From: an uncultured Oscillospiraceae bacterium
GTDB taxonomy: Bacteria > Bacillota > Clostridia > Oscillospirales > Oscillospiraceae
DNA: 50,082 nucleotides
Direction of reading: 5' to 3'
Assembly (NCBI GenBank): GCA_947632005.1
Contig: CANRNU010000016.1
Location: 1-50,082, forward strand
Shown: one piece after another, positions 1-7,998 of the stretch
How the letters are laid out: the number at the start of each line of letters is the position of its first letter
How positions within the stretch are numbered: the stretch's first letter is position 1
Translations under genes and position numbers: made by a program
Notes under the pieces: generated by a model
Databases searched by the model: none
What the model was told of the DNA's origin: nothing
The model's input: only the letters and a program-made list of their open reading frames with translations

Positions 1-31
1 CGGTACCCTACAGAGTGCTGACACTTTAGAA

Positions 32-76
32 CTCCTAAGCGGTAGGTCGGAGGTTCGAATCCCCTCTGGGGTGCCA
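32..76 (+). pseudogene. 3' half of tRNA-Arg(CCT), probable att remnant
   Basis: Positions 32-38 read CTCCTAA, an anticodon loop with anticodon CCT. They are followed by a variable region, a T arm with loop TTCGAAT (54-60), an acceptor 3' strand and an encoded CCA at 74-76. The sequence before position 32 gives no anticodon stem, no D arm (no GGTAGAGC-like motif) and no strand that pairs with the acceptor CTGGGGT. Only the 3' half of a tRNA-Arg is therefore present. Such 3' halves are the classic scar left when a tyrosine integrase recombines within a tRNA gene, so an integrated element may lie to the left of the window. An intact but very divergent tRNA is unlikely because the acceptor stem cannot form. 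Confidence 0.6.
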
Positions 77-91
77 CAGCGTCGAAATACG

Positions 92-305
92 CCTGAAGAC
101 GATGGGAACCGGCAAGCCGGTCCCCATTCGTCGGACAGGCGCATTTCTCCTTCTCCCCAAAAGGCTGGCGAGCCTTTTGGGGACCCCCGATGGTTTTCCC
201 TGAAGACGATGGGAACTGGCAAGCCAGGCCCCAGACATCGGTCGGGGCCATTCCTCCTTCTCCCCAAAGGGCTGGCGGGCCTTTTTGGGCCCCGGTAGGG
301 GTGTT
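92..305. repeat. two tandem copies of a ~107-bp hairpin repeat
   Basis: Two direct copies begin at about 92 and 199, each with CCTGAAGACGATGGGAAC near its start, so the period is 107 bp. Each copy carries a G/C-rich inverted repeat. In copy 1, the 12-nt arms at 155-166 and 171-182 pair perfectly around a GGCG loop. In copy 2 (about 262-292) the same hairpin is imperfect. Both copies also hold a small GGCAAGCC dyad. The copies differ at scattered sites, so the duplication is not recent. No coding frame looks real here. The stretch lies between the tRNA fragment and the SdpI gene. Function unknown. Confidence 0.8.
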
Positions 306-435
306 GAAGATGTCGAGACATGTGTCTCTCTTAGGTCAAAAAGCCCGGAGGATCGGCTGAGAAAGCGGGAAACCGTGTGGCGCCTATCCGAGCGATCTGT
401 GGTGAGGTTATAACGGCAGACCGGGATTTGTAGGG
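306..435. other. intergenic stretch before the SdpI-like gene
   Basis: No gene is visible. A perfect 14-bp palindrome, GAGACATGTGTCTC, lies at 315-328. No good promoter was found directly ahead of the following gene. Confidence 0.4.
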
Positions 436-825
436 GTGGATAAATTGGTAGTGTTTTGGATATTCATGTTGCTTATGGATTTGCTTATTCCATTAACAAT
501 GGTTGTTCTTGGCAAGCAGTTTATGACAAAACCTCCCAAAAGTATCCATGCCGCATTTGGATATAGAACAGCGATGTCGATGAAGAACAGAGATACATGG
601 GATTTTGCGCATAAGTATTTCGGAAAGTTATGGTTCAAATGCGGATCGGTATTGATCCCGTTATCTGTTATTCCTCTGGTGTCTGTGTTCAACAAAGGGA
701 TCAGTACCATTGGGGCCGTTGGCGGGATCGTCTGTATAGTTCAGCTTGTTCCGGCCATTGGAACGATTATCCCCACAGAAGCAGCACTTAAGAAGACATT
801 CGACACAGATGGCTTTCGGCGTTGA
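436..825 (+). CDS. SdpI-family membrane protein (orphan immunity-like)
   Basis: This 129-residue protein has hydrophobic segments near residues 5-26 and 70-115. Between them it carries the SdpI family signature: GYRT at 42-45, SMKN at 48-51 and AHKYFGK at 58-64. In Bacillus, SdpI is a membrane immunity protein against the toxin SdpC and also relays a signal to a repressor. Many short SdpI-like proteins are orphans of unknown partner. No SdpC-like toxin or SdpR-like regulator is seen nearby. The GTG start at 436 lets the first membrane segment be complete, but an ATG at 466 is possible and neither start has a strong ribosome site. The gene is visibly AT-richer than all its neighbours and sits beside a tRNA remnant, so it was probably acquired by transfer. 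The family call is firm; the role is inferred. Confidence 0.8.
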   Translation: MDKLVVFWIFMLLMDLLIPLTMVVLGKQFMTKPPKSIHAAFGYRTAMSMKNRDTWDFAHKYFGKLWFKCGSVLIPLSVIPLVSVFNKGISTIGAVGGIVCIVQLVPAIGTIIPTEAALKKTFDTDGFRR

Positions 826-856
826 TTTCCCCTTTGCGCGGCTGCGCGGGTCTCTA

Positions 857-885
857 TTGACAAGACCCGGGCGATACCGTACAAT
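857..885 (+). promoter_or_regulatory. sigma-A promoter for the B12 transport locus
   Basis: TTGACA at 857-862 and TACAAT at 880-885 are separated by exactly 17 bp, a near-consensus promoter. Transcription would start at about 892, inside the hairpin at 886-926, and run into the cobalamin riboswitch. Confidence 0.7.
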
Positions 886-926
886 AAAAAAAGCGCCGGT
901 CCGGCAGACGCGGACGGCGCTTTTTA
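886..926. terminator. A- and T-flanked hairpin (bidirectional terminator)
   Basis: The dyad AAAAAGCGCCG...CGGCGCTTTTT with inner GTCCG/CGGAC arms forms a long stem with an A run before and a T run after it. It would end transcripts from the SdpI-like gene. Oddly, the B12 promoter lies between that gene and this hairpin. Confidence 0.7.
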
Positions 927-949
927 ATCCCGCGGAAAAACAGAATACG

Positions 950-1182
950 ATCTACGGGCAGTCGTCTGTCAGAGAAGTGGGGTGTGATCCCCCCGCGGTC
1001 CCGCCACCGTGACGGGCCCTTTTCAGGGCCCCAAGCCGGATCGCTGAGCTGTCCTGTGCAGGTCCACGATGGATGGGTTTGTGCATATGTGCCGCGGCTG
1101 ACCGGGGAGCAGGCCCCGTCTGCCGCAGGTCGAGTCTTGCATGAAACGCCTTTCATTCTGGTTTGAAAGGTGTTCTGTTTTT
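950..1182 (+). promoter_or_regulatory. cobalamin riboswitch with transcription terminator
   Basis: Conserved cobalamin-aptamer blocks appear in order: GGTGTGATCCCC from 981, the core CGCGGTCCCGCCACCGTGAC at about 994-1013, and AAGCCGGATC from 1033. The segments in between can form the usual peripheral hairpins. The expression platform is a terminator: arms at 1146-1155 and 1164-1173 pair over 10 bp and are followed by TCTGTTTTT to 1182. The ribosome site of the next gene begins after this. The expected behaviour of the class is premature termination when cobalamin is bound. The 5' boundary is approximate. Confidence 0.88.
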
Positions 1183-1216
1183 CTCGGGGGAAGAATTCTT
1201 TTGGGAGGAAATGCGT

Positions 1217-2128
1217 ATGAAGAAGATCACAGCGTTATTCGCGGCCCTTGTCCTGCTGCTGGGCCTTGGAACGTCCGCTCTGGGAGCGGAGGAGACCGTC
1301 ACGGACCCCAGCGGTGCGGAGATCACCGTGCCGGAGAAGGTCGACGCCATCGTGTGCCTGGCCCCGTCTCTCACGGAGATGGTCACGGCCCTGGGACACG
1401 GGGAACAGATCGTGGGGTATGACACCAACAGCGTGGGGCTGGAGGGCCTGGACCCGGACGTACCGGTGTTCGATCTGGTGGAGCCGGACATGGAGCAGCT
1501 GGCGGCTCTGGAGGCGGACCTGGTGCTGGTCAGCAACATGTCCCTCTATGACCAGCAGAGCCCCTTCCGGCAGCTGGCGGACCTGGGGGTCTGCGTGGCA
1601 TGCGTGCCCAACAGCGACAGCATCCAGGGCATCCAGGACGACATCGCCTTCGTGGCGGGGCTTCTGGACGAGGAAGAGGCCGGCGAGACACTGGTGGAGG
1701 ACATGCAGAAGGAGCTGGACCGCATCGCCGGCATCGGGGAGGCCATACCGGAGGAGGACAGAAAGTCCGTCTATTTTGAGATATCCGCCGCGCCCTATCT
1801 GTACAGCTTCGGCACGGGGGTGTATATGAACGAGATGATCGAGCTCATCGGCGCGGAGAATATCCTGGCCGGCCAGGAGGGCTGGCTCTCCCTGGAGGCG
1901 GAGACCGTGGTGAGCGCGGACCCGGATGTGATCCTGACCAACGTCAACTACATCGACGACCCGGTGGGGGAGATCCTGGCTCGGGACGGCTGGGATACTG
2001 TGACCGCCGTGGCGGAGGAGCAGGTCTATTATATCGACAACATGGCCTCGTCCCTGCCCAACCAAAACATCGTCACCGCCCTGGAGCAGATGGCCCAGGC
2101 GGTGTATCCGGAATACTTCGCCCAGTGA
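1217..2128 (+). CDS. btuF: BtuF-like vitamin B12 binding protein
   Basis: This 303-residue extracellular binding protein of the helical-backbone (TroA/BtuF/FhuD) ABC class would capture corrinoid and deliver it to the BtuC-like permease. The N-terminus (MKKITALFAALVLLLGLG, then an Ala-rich cleavage region ending near ALGA) is a secretion signal. There is no lipobox cysteine, so how it is held at the cell surface is not clear. The pattern 'VDAIVCLAPSLTEMVTALGHG' early in the mature protein is typical of the family. The start at 1217 is chosen because GGGAGG is 8 nt upstream; an ATG two codons earlier is too close. It is preceded by a cobalamin riboswitch and overlaps the permease gene, which supports B12 over iron-siderophore as substrate. 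Confidence 0.85.
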   Translation: MKKITALFAALVLLLGLGTSALGAEETVTDPSGAEITVPEKVDAIVCLAPSLTEMVTALGHGEQIVGYDTNSVGLEGLDPDVPVFDLVEPDMEQLAALEADLVLVSNMSLYDQQSPFRQLADLGVCVACVPNSDSIQGIQDDIAFVAGLLDEEEAGETLVEDMQKELDRIAGIGEAIPEEDRKSVYFEISAAPYLYSFGTGVYMNEMIELIGAENILAGQEGWLSLEAETVVSADPDVILTNVNYIDDPVGEILARDGWDTVTAVAEEQVYYIDNMASSLPNQNIVTALEQMAQAVYPEYFAQ

Positions 2129-3135
2129 AGACCGGGGGAAAAATGGCGCTGCTGGCGGCGCTGGCCGTTTTGAGCATCGTGCTTGGCGTGGCCGTTGGCA
2201 GCGTCCATATCCCCTTGGGGGACGTGGCAGCCATCCTGGGGAACAGAGTGTTCGGAACGGCCCTGCCGGAGAGCGTGAACAGGGTCTATCCCGCCATGGT
2301 GACGGACATGCGCCTGCCCCGGGTGCTGCTGGCGTTCCTGACCGGGGCGGCCCTGGCCGCCTCGGGCACGGTGATGCAGTCGGTGCTGCAAAATCCCCTG
2401 GCCTCTCCCTTCGGCCTGGGGGTGTCCTCCGGCGCGGGGCTGGGGGCGGCGCTGGTCATCGTCACGGGCCTGGCGGGGGCGGTGACCTTGCCGGCGGTGA
2501 GCCTTGTCTTCGGCCTGGGCACTGTGGCGCTGGTCCTGTGGGCCGCAGGGCGCATCGACCGGGGGATGAGCAACATCACCGTGGTGCTGGTGGGGATGGT
2601 GGCGAGCCTTTTCTTCAACGCCGTCATGAATTTGCTGGCGGCTCTGTCCCCCGCCTATGCCCAGCGCATCGGGCTGTGGCAGCTGGGGAGCTTTTCCATG
2701 CGGGAGTGGTCCGCGGTGTGGGTGCTGGGCCCTGTGACGGCGCTGGGGCTGGTCCTGTTCTGCCGGTACGCCGGGGAGATGGACGTGATGACCTTCGGAG
2801 AGGAGCAAGCCCAGGCCATGGGGGTGGATCTGCGCCGGTGCAAGATGCTCCTCATCGGCGCCGTGTCGGTGCTGACGGGCGTGTCGGTGGCCTTCGTGGG
2901 CATCATCGGGTTCGTGGACCTGATCGCGCCCCATGTGGTGCGGCGGTTTTTCGGCGCGTCCCACCGGCGGGTGCTGCCGGCCAGCGCTCTGTTCGGGGGG
3001 AGCTTCATGGTCCTGTGCGACCTGGCGGCCCGGACCGTGGCCCCGCCCCGGGAGATACCCATCGGGTCCATCACCGCGCTGCTGGGCGCCCCCTTTTTCC
3101 TGTACATCTACTTTGCGGGAAGGAGGCGGCAATGA
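2125..3135 (+). CDS. btuC: BtuC-like ABC transporter permease
   Basis: This 336-residue FecCD/BtuC-family permease has about ten hydrophobic segments. Family hallmarks include 'RLPRVLLAFLTGAALAASGTVMQ' in the first third, 'NPLASPFGLGVSSGAG', and 'FVGIIGFVDLIAPHVVRR' followed by 'HRRVLPASALFGG' near the C-terminus. It would form the membrane channel for the corrinoid passed on by the upstream binding protein. It starts at GTG 2125, overlapping the preceding stop by 4 nt (GTGA), and its own stop overlaps the ATPase start (ATGA), so the three genes are translationally coupled under the riboswitch. Confidence 0.9.
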   Translation: MKTGGKMALLAALAVLSIVLGVAVGSVHIPLGDVAAILGNRVFGTALPESVNRVYPAMVTDMRLPRVLLAFLTGAALAASGTVMQSVLQNPLASPFGLGVSSGAGLGAALVIVTGLAGAVTLPAVSLVFGLGTVALVLWAAGRIDRGMSNITVVLVGMVASLFFNAVMNLLAALSPAYAQRIGLWQLGSFSMREWSAVWVLGPVTALGLVLFCRYAGEMDVMTFGEEQAQAMGVDLRRCKMLLIGAVSVLTGVSVAFVGIIGFVDLIAPHVVRRFFGASHRRVLPASALFGGSFMVLCDLAARTVAPPREIPIGSITALLGAPFFLYIYFAGRRRQ

Positions 3136-3890
3136 TGCTGCGTGTGGAGCATCTCACCTGCGGCTATGGACGGGAGCCCGTGGTCCGGGACGTGTCCTTC
3201 TCGGTGAAAGAGGGGGAGCGGCTGTGCATCCTGGGGCCCAACGGCTGCGGCAAGACCACGCTGCTGCGGGCCGTGGCGGGGCTGCTGCCCCATGAGGGGA
3301 CCGTCACCGTATGCGGCCGGGACGCGGGGAAGCTCCCCCGGCGGCAGCTTGCCCGGAAGCTGGCCCTGATGAGCCAGCTGTCCCCGGTGTATTTTTCCTA
3401 CACTGTCTATGAGACCGCCGCCATGGGCCGGTACGCCCACAGGGCCGGCGGGCTGCTGGACCGGGAGAGCGAGGCGGACCGGCAGGCTGTCCGGGAGAGT
3501 CTGGAGCGGACCGGCATGTGGGCGCTGCGGGACAAATTGGTGACGGAGCTGTCCGGCGGGCAGCTCCAGCGGGTGTTCCTGGCCCGGGCCTTTGCCCAGG
3601 ACCCGGCGGTGATCCTGCTGGACGAGCCCACCAACCACCTGGACCTGAAATACCAGGTGGAGCTGACAGAGGGGCTGAAGACCTGGTCGGAGCAGGGGGG
3701 CCGGTGCGTGGTGGGGGTGTTTCACGACGTGAATCTGGCCCTGGCCTTCGGCCACCGGGTGGTCCTCATGGAGAGCGGCGCTGTCCGGGCGGACTGTCCG
3801 GCGGGGGAGCTGGACCGGGACCTTCTGAGCCGGGTGTACGGCCTGGATGTGGCCGGATATATGCGGGAGAATCTGAGACGATGGGAGTGA
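3132..3890 (+). CDS. btuD: BtuD-like ABC transporter ATPase
   Basis: This 252-residue nucleotide-binding subunit has Walker A GPNGCGKTT at 35-43, signature LSGGQ at 140-144, Walker B ILLDEP at 161-166 and a switch His in 'GVFHDVNLA'. It would power B12 import through the BtuC-like permease. GGAGG lies 5 nt before ATG 3132 and 8 nt before ATG 3135, so either could be the start. The ATGA overlap with the permease favours coupling. The FepC/FhuC-type sequence alone would not distinguish siderophore from B12; the riboswitch and the downstream adenosyltransferase-like gene do. Confidence 0.9.
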   Translation: MMLRVEHLTCGYGREPVVRDVSFSVKEGERLCILGPNGCGKTTLLRAVAGLLPHEGTVTVCGRDAGKLPRRQLARKLALMSQLSPVYFSYTVYETAAMGRYAHRAGGLLDRESEADRQAVRESLERTGMWALRDKLVTELSGGQLQRVFLARAFAQDPAVILLDEPTNHLDLKYQVELTEGLKTWSEQGGRCVVGVFHDVNLALAFGHRVVLMESGAVRADCPAGELDRDLLSRVYGLDVAGYMRENLRRWE

Positions 3891-3895
3891 GGGAG

Positions 3896-4417
3896 ATGGA
3901 CCTTTACCGGAGCCCCTATGAGGCGTACCCCTTTCTGAGCGAGGACAGCGGCGACCTGCGCTGTGACTTTGAGCTTCTGACCGACGCCATGGCCAGCCGG
4001 ACCGGGCTGCTGCGGGCCCAGGTGCAGGACGAGGCCCTGGGGGCGGAGCTTTTATGGGTGTGCGAGCTCATCTACCACCTCAACCCCACCCTGCGGACGT
4101 TCCTGTCCGTGTCGGCGGAGGAGACCGCCCGGCTCAAAAACGCTGTGGACCGGCTGGAGAGGGACTGCGCCGACCGGCGGAGCCTGTTTGTGTTGCCCCA
4201 GGGCTGCGAGGCCGCCTGCACCGCCCATATCCTGCGGGTGGAGGCAAAAATGCTGGTCCGGCTCATCTATCGCCACGTCCGGCAGGGCCACGCCGTGCCG
4301 CCGGAGCTCATCGACATCGCGAATCTGCTGAGCGGGTACTTTTTCCAGCTGGCCCTGAAGCTCAACGCCCTGGCCGGGGAGGACGAGGCGCCCTTTGTCA
4401 GCCGGAACTATCGATAG
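3896..4417 (+). CDS. cobalamin adenosyltransferase-like protein
   Basis: This 173-residue protein resembles the helical PduO/EutT-type ATP:cob(I)alamin adenosyltransferases, enzymes that turn imported corrinoid into adenosylcobalamin. The clearest match is 'FVLPQGCEAACTAHILRVEAK' near residue 100, equivalent to the family's F-[IV]-LP-x-G block and the helix after it, with a C-terminal 'IANLLSGYFFQLALKLN' helix. The N-terminal glycine-rich TGDxG ATP loop of standard PduO enzymes is not visible; the protein begins 'MDLYRSPYEAYPFLSEDSGDLRCDFE'-like and goes straight into helices. It may be a divergent member, or may bind corrinoid without full activity. GGGAG 8 nt upstream favours 3896 over an ATG at 3881. 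It is fifth-from-last in nothing else: it simply follows btuD by 5 nt in the riboswitch operon. Confidence 0.65.
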   Translation: MDLYRSPYEAYPFLSEDSGDLRCDFELLTDAMASRTGLLRAQVQDEALGAELLWVCELIYHLNPTLRTFLSVSAEETARLKNAVDRLERDCADRRSLFVLPQGCEAACTAHILRVEAKMLVRLIYRHVRQGHAVPPELIDIANLLSGYFFQLALKLNALAGEDEAPFVSRNYR

Positions 4418-4427
4418 GAGCGGCGCT

Positions 4428-4679
4428 ATGGAGACGAAAAATCACGCCTATTTCAGCCATCGCCAGTGCGAGTTTTTCCCCTGCCATCCCGGGGCGGACA
4501 GGGAGGATTTCAACTGCCTGTTCTGCTTCTGCCCCCTGTATGCCCTGGGGGAGCGCTGCGGCGGCGACTACACTTTCACGCCGGAGGGCGTGAAGGACTG
4601 CACCGCCTGCCTCTTTCCCCACCGGCGGGAGAACTACGACGCGGTCATAACGATCATCGCAGGGCAAAAGCGAACGTAA
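4428..4679 (+). CDS. cysteine-rich small domain protein
   Basis: This 83-residue protein has eight cysteines (14, 19, 30, 33, 35, 44, 58, 61) and matches the cysteine-rich small domain family (PF04071-like). The N-terminal 'HAYFSHRQCEFFPCH', then 'NCLFCFCPLYAL' and 'DCTACLFPH' are its hallmarks. Members are often found in cobalamin-related gene sets and probably bind a metal. No reaction is known. AGGAG lies 7 nt ahead of the start. It closes the riboswitch-controlled B12 operon, 10 nt after the adenosyltransferase-like gene, so a role in corrinoid or cobalt handling is a reasonable inference. Confidence 0.8.
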   Translation: METKNHAYFSHRQCEFFPCHPGADREDFNCLFCFCPLYALGERCGGDYTFTPEGVKDCTACLFPHRRENYDAVITIIAGQKRT

Positions 4680-4705
4680 TCGCCGCCAAATGACCCGTTT
4701 GGCAG

Positions 4706-4727
4706 CAAATGATCTGAGAATCATTTG
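4706..4727. other. AT-rich inverted repeat after the B12 operon
   Basis: Arms CAAATGAT (4706-4713) and ATCATTTG (4720-4727) pair perfectly around a 6-nt loop. A related CCAAATGA at 4687-4694 can also pair with the right arm. There is no T run, so termination is uncertain. It lies beside a recombinase unit and could equally be a protein-binding site. Confidence 0.4.
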
Positions 4728-4739
4728 GTCGGTGTTCAT

Positions 4740-5564
<825 letters not shown>

Positions 5565-5599
5565 GCAGGCGGCCGACGAGATAAATACCACAAAACGGT

Positions 5600-5633
5600 A
5601 GCATCCGCGAAAGGAACCCCTTTCGCGGATGCT
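5600..5633 (-). terminator. hairpin ending the malQ operon
   Basis: Arms AGCATCCGCGAAAGG and CCTTTCGCGGATGCT (15 bp) enclose a 4-nt loop. On the minus strand the stem is followed by a short T stretch (CCGTTTTGTGG). It lies just beyond the stop of malQ. Confidence 0.65.
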
Positions 5634-5660
5634 GTGCAAAACAGATGTTGGTTATATGTG

Positions 5661-7139
5661 TCACCGGCCAAAGAGGGCGGTGAACGCTTTGAGTTTCTTT
5701 GCCAGGGCCGGGGACGCATCGCCGGGGAGCATCCGCCACTGCCAGTTGCCCACCGGGTTGCCGGGACGGTTCATCCTGGCGCTGTCGTCCAGGCCCAGGT
5801 AGTCCTGCATCTGGGCGATGAACAGCTGGGCCACGGAGCTCATACCGCCCCGCAGGATGCCCCAGTCCAGGCCCTCGGCCTCGTTGAGACCAAGATACGC
5901 CTTGGCCATGGCCACGTCCTTCGGGTCCGCGTCGGTCAGCCAGCCCGTCAGGGTGGAGTTGTCGTGGGTGCCGGTGTAACAGACGGAGTTGACCACATGC
6001 CGGTGGGGCAGATTGTCGCTGGAGTCCCGGTGGTCAAAGGCGAACTGGAGGACCTTCATCCCTGGGAACCCGGACAGTTCCAGCAGCGCCCGGACCTCCG
6101 GGGTGATGTACCCCAGGTCCTCCGCGATGATGGCTCCCGCCGGGAACTTTTCGTGGAGCATGCGCACAAAGGCGGCGCCGGGTCCCGGCTCCCAGTGGCC
6201 GGTGGCGGCGGTGAGGTCGCCGTAGGGCACGGCCCAATAGCTCTCCAGGCCCCGGAAATGGTCCAGCCGGGCCACATCGAACCGCTCCAGTGTGCTGCGC
6301 ATCCGGGCCTCCCACCAGGGGAAGCCGTCGGCGGCCATCTTCTTCCAGTCATAGATGGGGTTGCCCCAGAGCTGGCCGTCGGCGGTAAAGGCGTCCGGGG
6401 GCACCCCGGAGACCACCGTGGGGATGTTCTGGCTGTCCAGCAGAAATTTCTGGGGGTTGGCCCACACATCGGCGGAGTCCAGGGCCACATAGATGGGCAG
6501 GTCCCCGATGAGGGCTATGCCCTTTTTCGCGGCGTATGCCTTCAAGGCGTCCCATTGCTTCTGGAAGAGATATTGCAGATAGGTGAAAAACCGCACGTCC
6601 CTGTCCAGCTTCCCCGCCCAGGCGGCCACGGCCCCGGGGACTCTGAGCCGGATGTCCTCGTCGGGCCACTGGGTCCAGGCGGCCATGCCAAAATGGCGCT
6701 TCAGGGCCATGAACAGGGCATAGTCCGGCAGCCAGGCCCGGTTTTTTGCCAGGAAACGGGTGACTGCCAGGTGGTCCCGGTCCCAGCCCCGCTCGAATGC
6801 TCTTTCCAGCAGGGGGAAACGGTGCTCATATACCGCGCCGTAGTCCACCCGGCCAGGGTCGCCGCCCCAGTGGGGGGCGGCGGCCTCGGCTTTGGTGAGG
6901 AGCCCGTCGGCGATGAGCATATCCGGGTCTATGTAGTAGGGGTTGCCGGCAAAGGCAGAAAATGAGGAGTAAGGGGAGTCGCCGTAGCTGATGGGCCCCA
7001 CGGGGAGCATCTGCCAGTAGCGCTGGCCGGCGTCGGCCAGGAAGTCGATAAAGTCGTAAGCGGCCTGCCCCAAGGTCCCGATGCCGTATGGCGAGGGGAG
7101 GGATGAGACGGAGAGCAGGATGCCGGCTGCGCGATCCAT
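5661..7139 (-). CDS. malQ: 4-alpha-glucanotransferase (amylomaltase, GH77)
   Basis: This 492-residue cytosolic enzyme transfers 4-alpha-glucan segments between maltodextrins and releases glucose. The N-terminus 'GILLSVSSLPSPYGIGTLG' and 'GQRYWQMLPVGPISYGDSPYSSFSAFAGNPYYID' are diagnostic of MalQ. The GH77 catalytic blocks are visible as 'VARLDHFRG' (nucleophile Asp), 'IIAEDLGYIT' (acid/base Glu) and 'YTGTHDNSTL' (third Asp). The length is normal for bacterial MalQ. It is the last gene of the lacI-binding protein-permease-permease operon, 7 nt after the second permease, and points to maltodextrin as the transported sugar. Confidence 0.95.
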   Translation of the reverse strand: MDRAAGILLSVSSLPSPYGIGTLGQAAYDFIDFLADAGQRYWQMLPVGPISYGDSPYSSFSAFAGNPYYIDPDMLIADGLLTKAEAAAPHWGGDPGRVDYGAVYEHRFPLLERAFERGWDRDHLAVTRFLAKNRAWLPDYALFMALKRHFGMAAWTQWPDEDIRLRVPGAVAAWAGKLDRDVRFFTYLQYLFQKQWDALKAYAAKKGIALIGDLPIYVALDSADVWANPQKFLLDSQNIPTVVSGVPPDAFTADGQLWGNPIYDWKKMAADGFPWWEARMRSTLERFDVARLDHFRGLESYWAVPYGDLTAATGHWEPGPGAAFVRMLHEKFPAGAIIAEDLGYITPEVRALLELSGFPGMKVLQFAFDHRDSSDNLPHRHVVNSVCYTGTHDNSTLTGWLTDADPKDVAMAKAYLGLNEAEGLDWGILRGGMSSVAQLFIAQMQDYLGLDDSARMNRPGNPVGNWQWRMLPGDASPALAKKLKAFTALFGR

Positions 7140-7146
7140 AAAACTG

Positions 7147-7998
7147 TTATCCTTTCACGGCGCCTGCCGCCACGCCTTTGATGATGTGCTTCTGGCAGGT
7201 GAGGTAGAATACCACCACGGGAACGATGCTCAGCAGGATCAGGGCCATGGTGGCGCCCAGGTCCACGGAGCCGTAGCTCCCCTTCAGGTACTGGATGTGG
7301 ATGGGGATGGTCATGTATTTGGTCCGGTCCAGCACCAGATAGGGCAGCAGGTAGTCGTTCCACACCCACATGATCTCCAGCACGCCCACGGAGATCATGG
7401 TGGGCTTGAGCATGGGCAGCACCACGGAGAAGAAGGTACGAAGGGGGCTGCACCCGTCGATGACGGCGGCCTCTTCGATCTCCAGGGGGATGCTGTGGAC
7501 AAAGCCCGTGAACATGAATACCGCCAGCCCCGCGCCGAAGCCCAGATAGATGATGGGGATGGTCCAGGGGGTGTTCAGTTTTAGGGTGTCCGCGGTGGTG
7601 GACAGGGTGAACATGACCATCTGGAAGGGCACCACCATAGAGAAGATGCACAGATAATACACGATCTTGGTGAAGAGGCTGCCCACCCGGGAGATATACC
7701 AGGCGGCCATGGAGGTGCAGATGAGGATGAGAGCCGTGGAGGCCAGGGTGATGAACAGGCTGTAGCCCACGCTCTTCCAGAAGGGATAGTTGCCGAAGGT
7801 CATGCCCTTGACGAAGTTGTCAAAGCCCACAAAGGTGTCCGCGTTGGGCAGGGCAAAGGCGTTCTGGTTCACCGCGGCGTTGGTCTTGAAGGAGTTGATC
7901 GCCACGGCGACGATGGGGATGATCCACAGGAGCCCCACCACGACGAAGGCAGCGGTGAGCAGATTGCTGCCCCGGGAATAGCGCGTTTTCACTTTCAT
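7147..7998 (-). CDS. MalG-type sugar ABC transporter permease
   Basis: This 283-residue inner-membrane permease of the carbohydrate-uptake-1 family has six membrane segments. The EAA loop is visible as 'IPLEIEEAAVIDGCSPLRTFFSVVLPMLKP', where the ATPase docks. It pairs with the MalF-type permease whose stop overlaps its start by one base (TAATG). It would transport the sugar bound by the protein encoded at 9021-10322. No ATPase gene is in this operon. Confidence 0.9.
   Translation of the reverse strand: MKVKTRYSRGSNLLTAAFVVVGLLWIIPIVAVAINSFKTNAAVNQNAFALPNADTFVGFDNFVKGMTFGNYPFWKSVGYSLFITLASTALILICTSMAAWYISRVGSLFTKIVYYLCIFSMVVPFQMVMFTLSTTADTLKLNTPWTIPIIYLGFGAGLAVFMFTGFVHSIPLEIEEAAVIDGCSPLRTFFSVVLPMLKPTMISVGVLEIMWVWNDYLLPYLVLDRTKYMTIPIHIQYLKGSYGSVDLGATMALILLSIVPVVVFYLTCQKHIIKGVAAGAVKG

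Noticed and set aside
1-76. A complete tRNA-Arg gene
   Set aside because: The 5' half does not form an acceptor stem, D arm or anticodon stem, although the length happens to fit.
35-238. A small protein read backwards through the tRNA end
   Set aside because: The reading frame is a by-product of the tRNA 3' end and the repeats, with no ribosome site.
92-305. CRISPR array
   Set aside because: There are only two long copies of 107 bp with no short repeat-spacer pattern.
1141-1216. An upstream start for the BtuF-like gene at 1163
   Set aside because: It lies in the riboswitch terminator; the signal peptide and ribosome site fit 1217.
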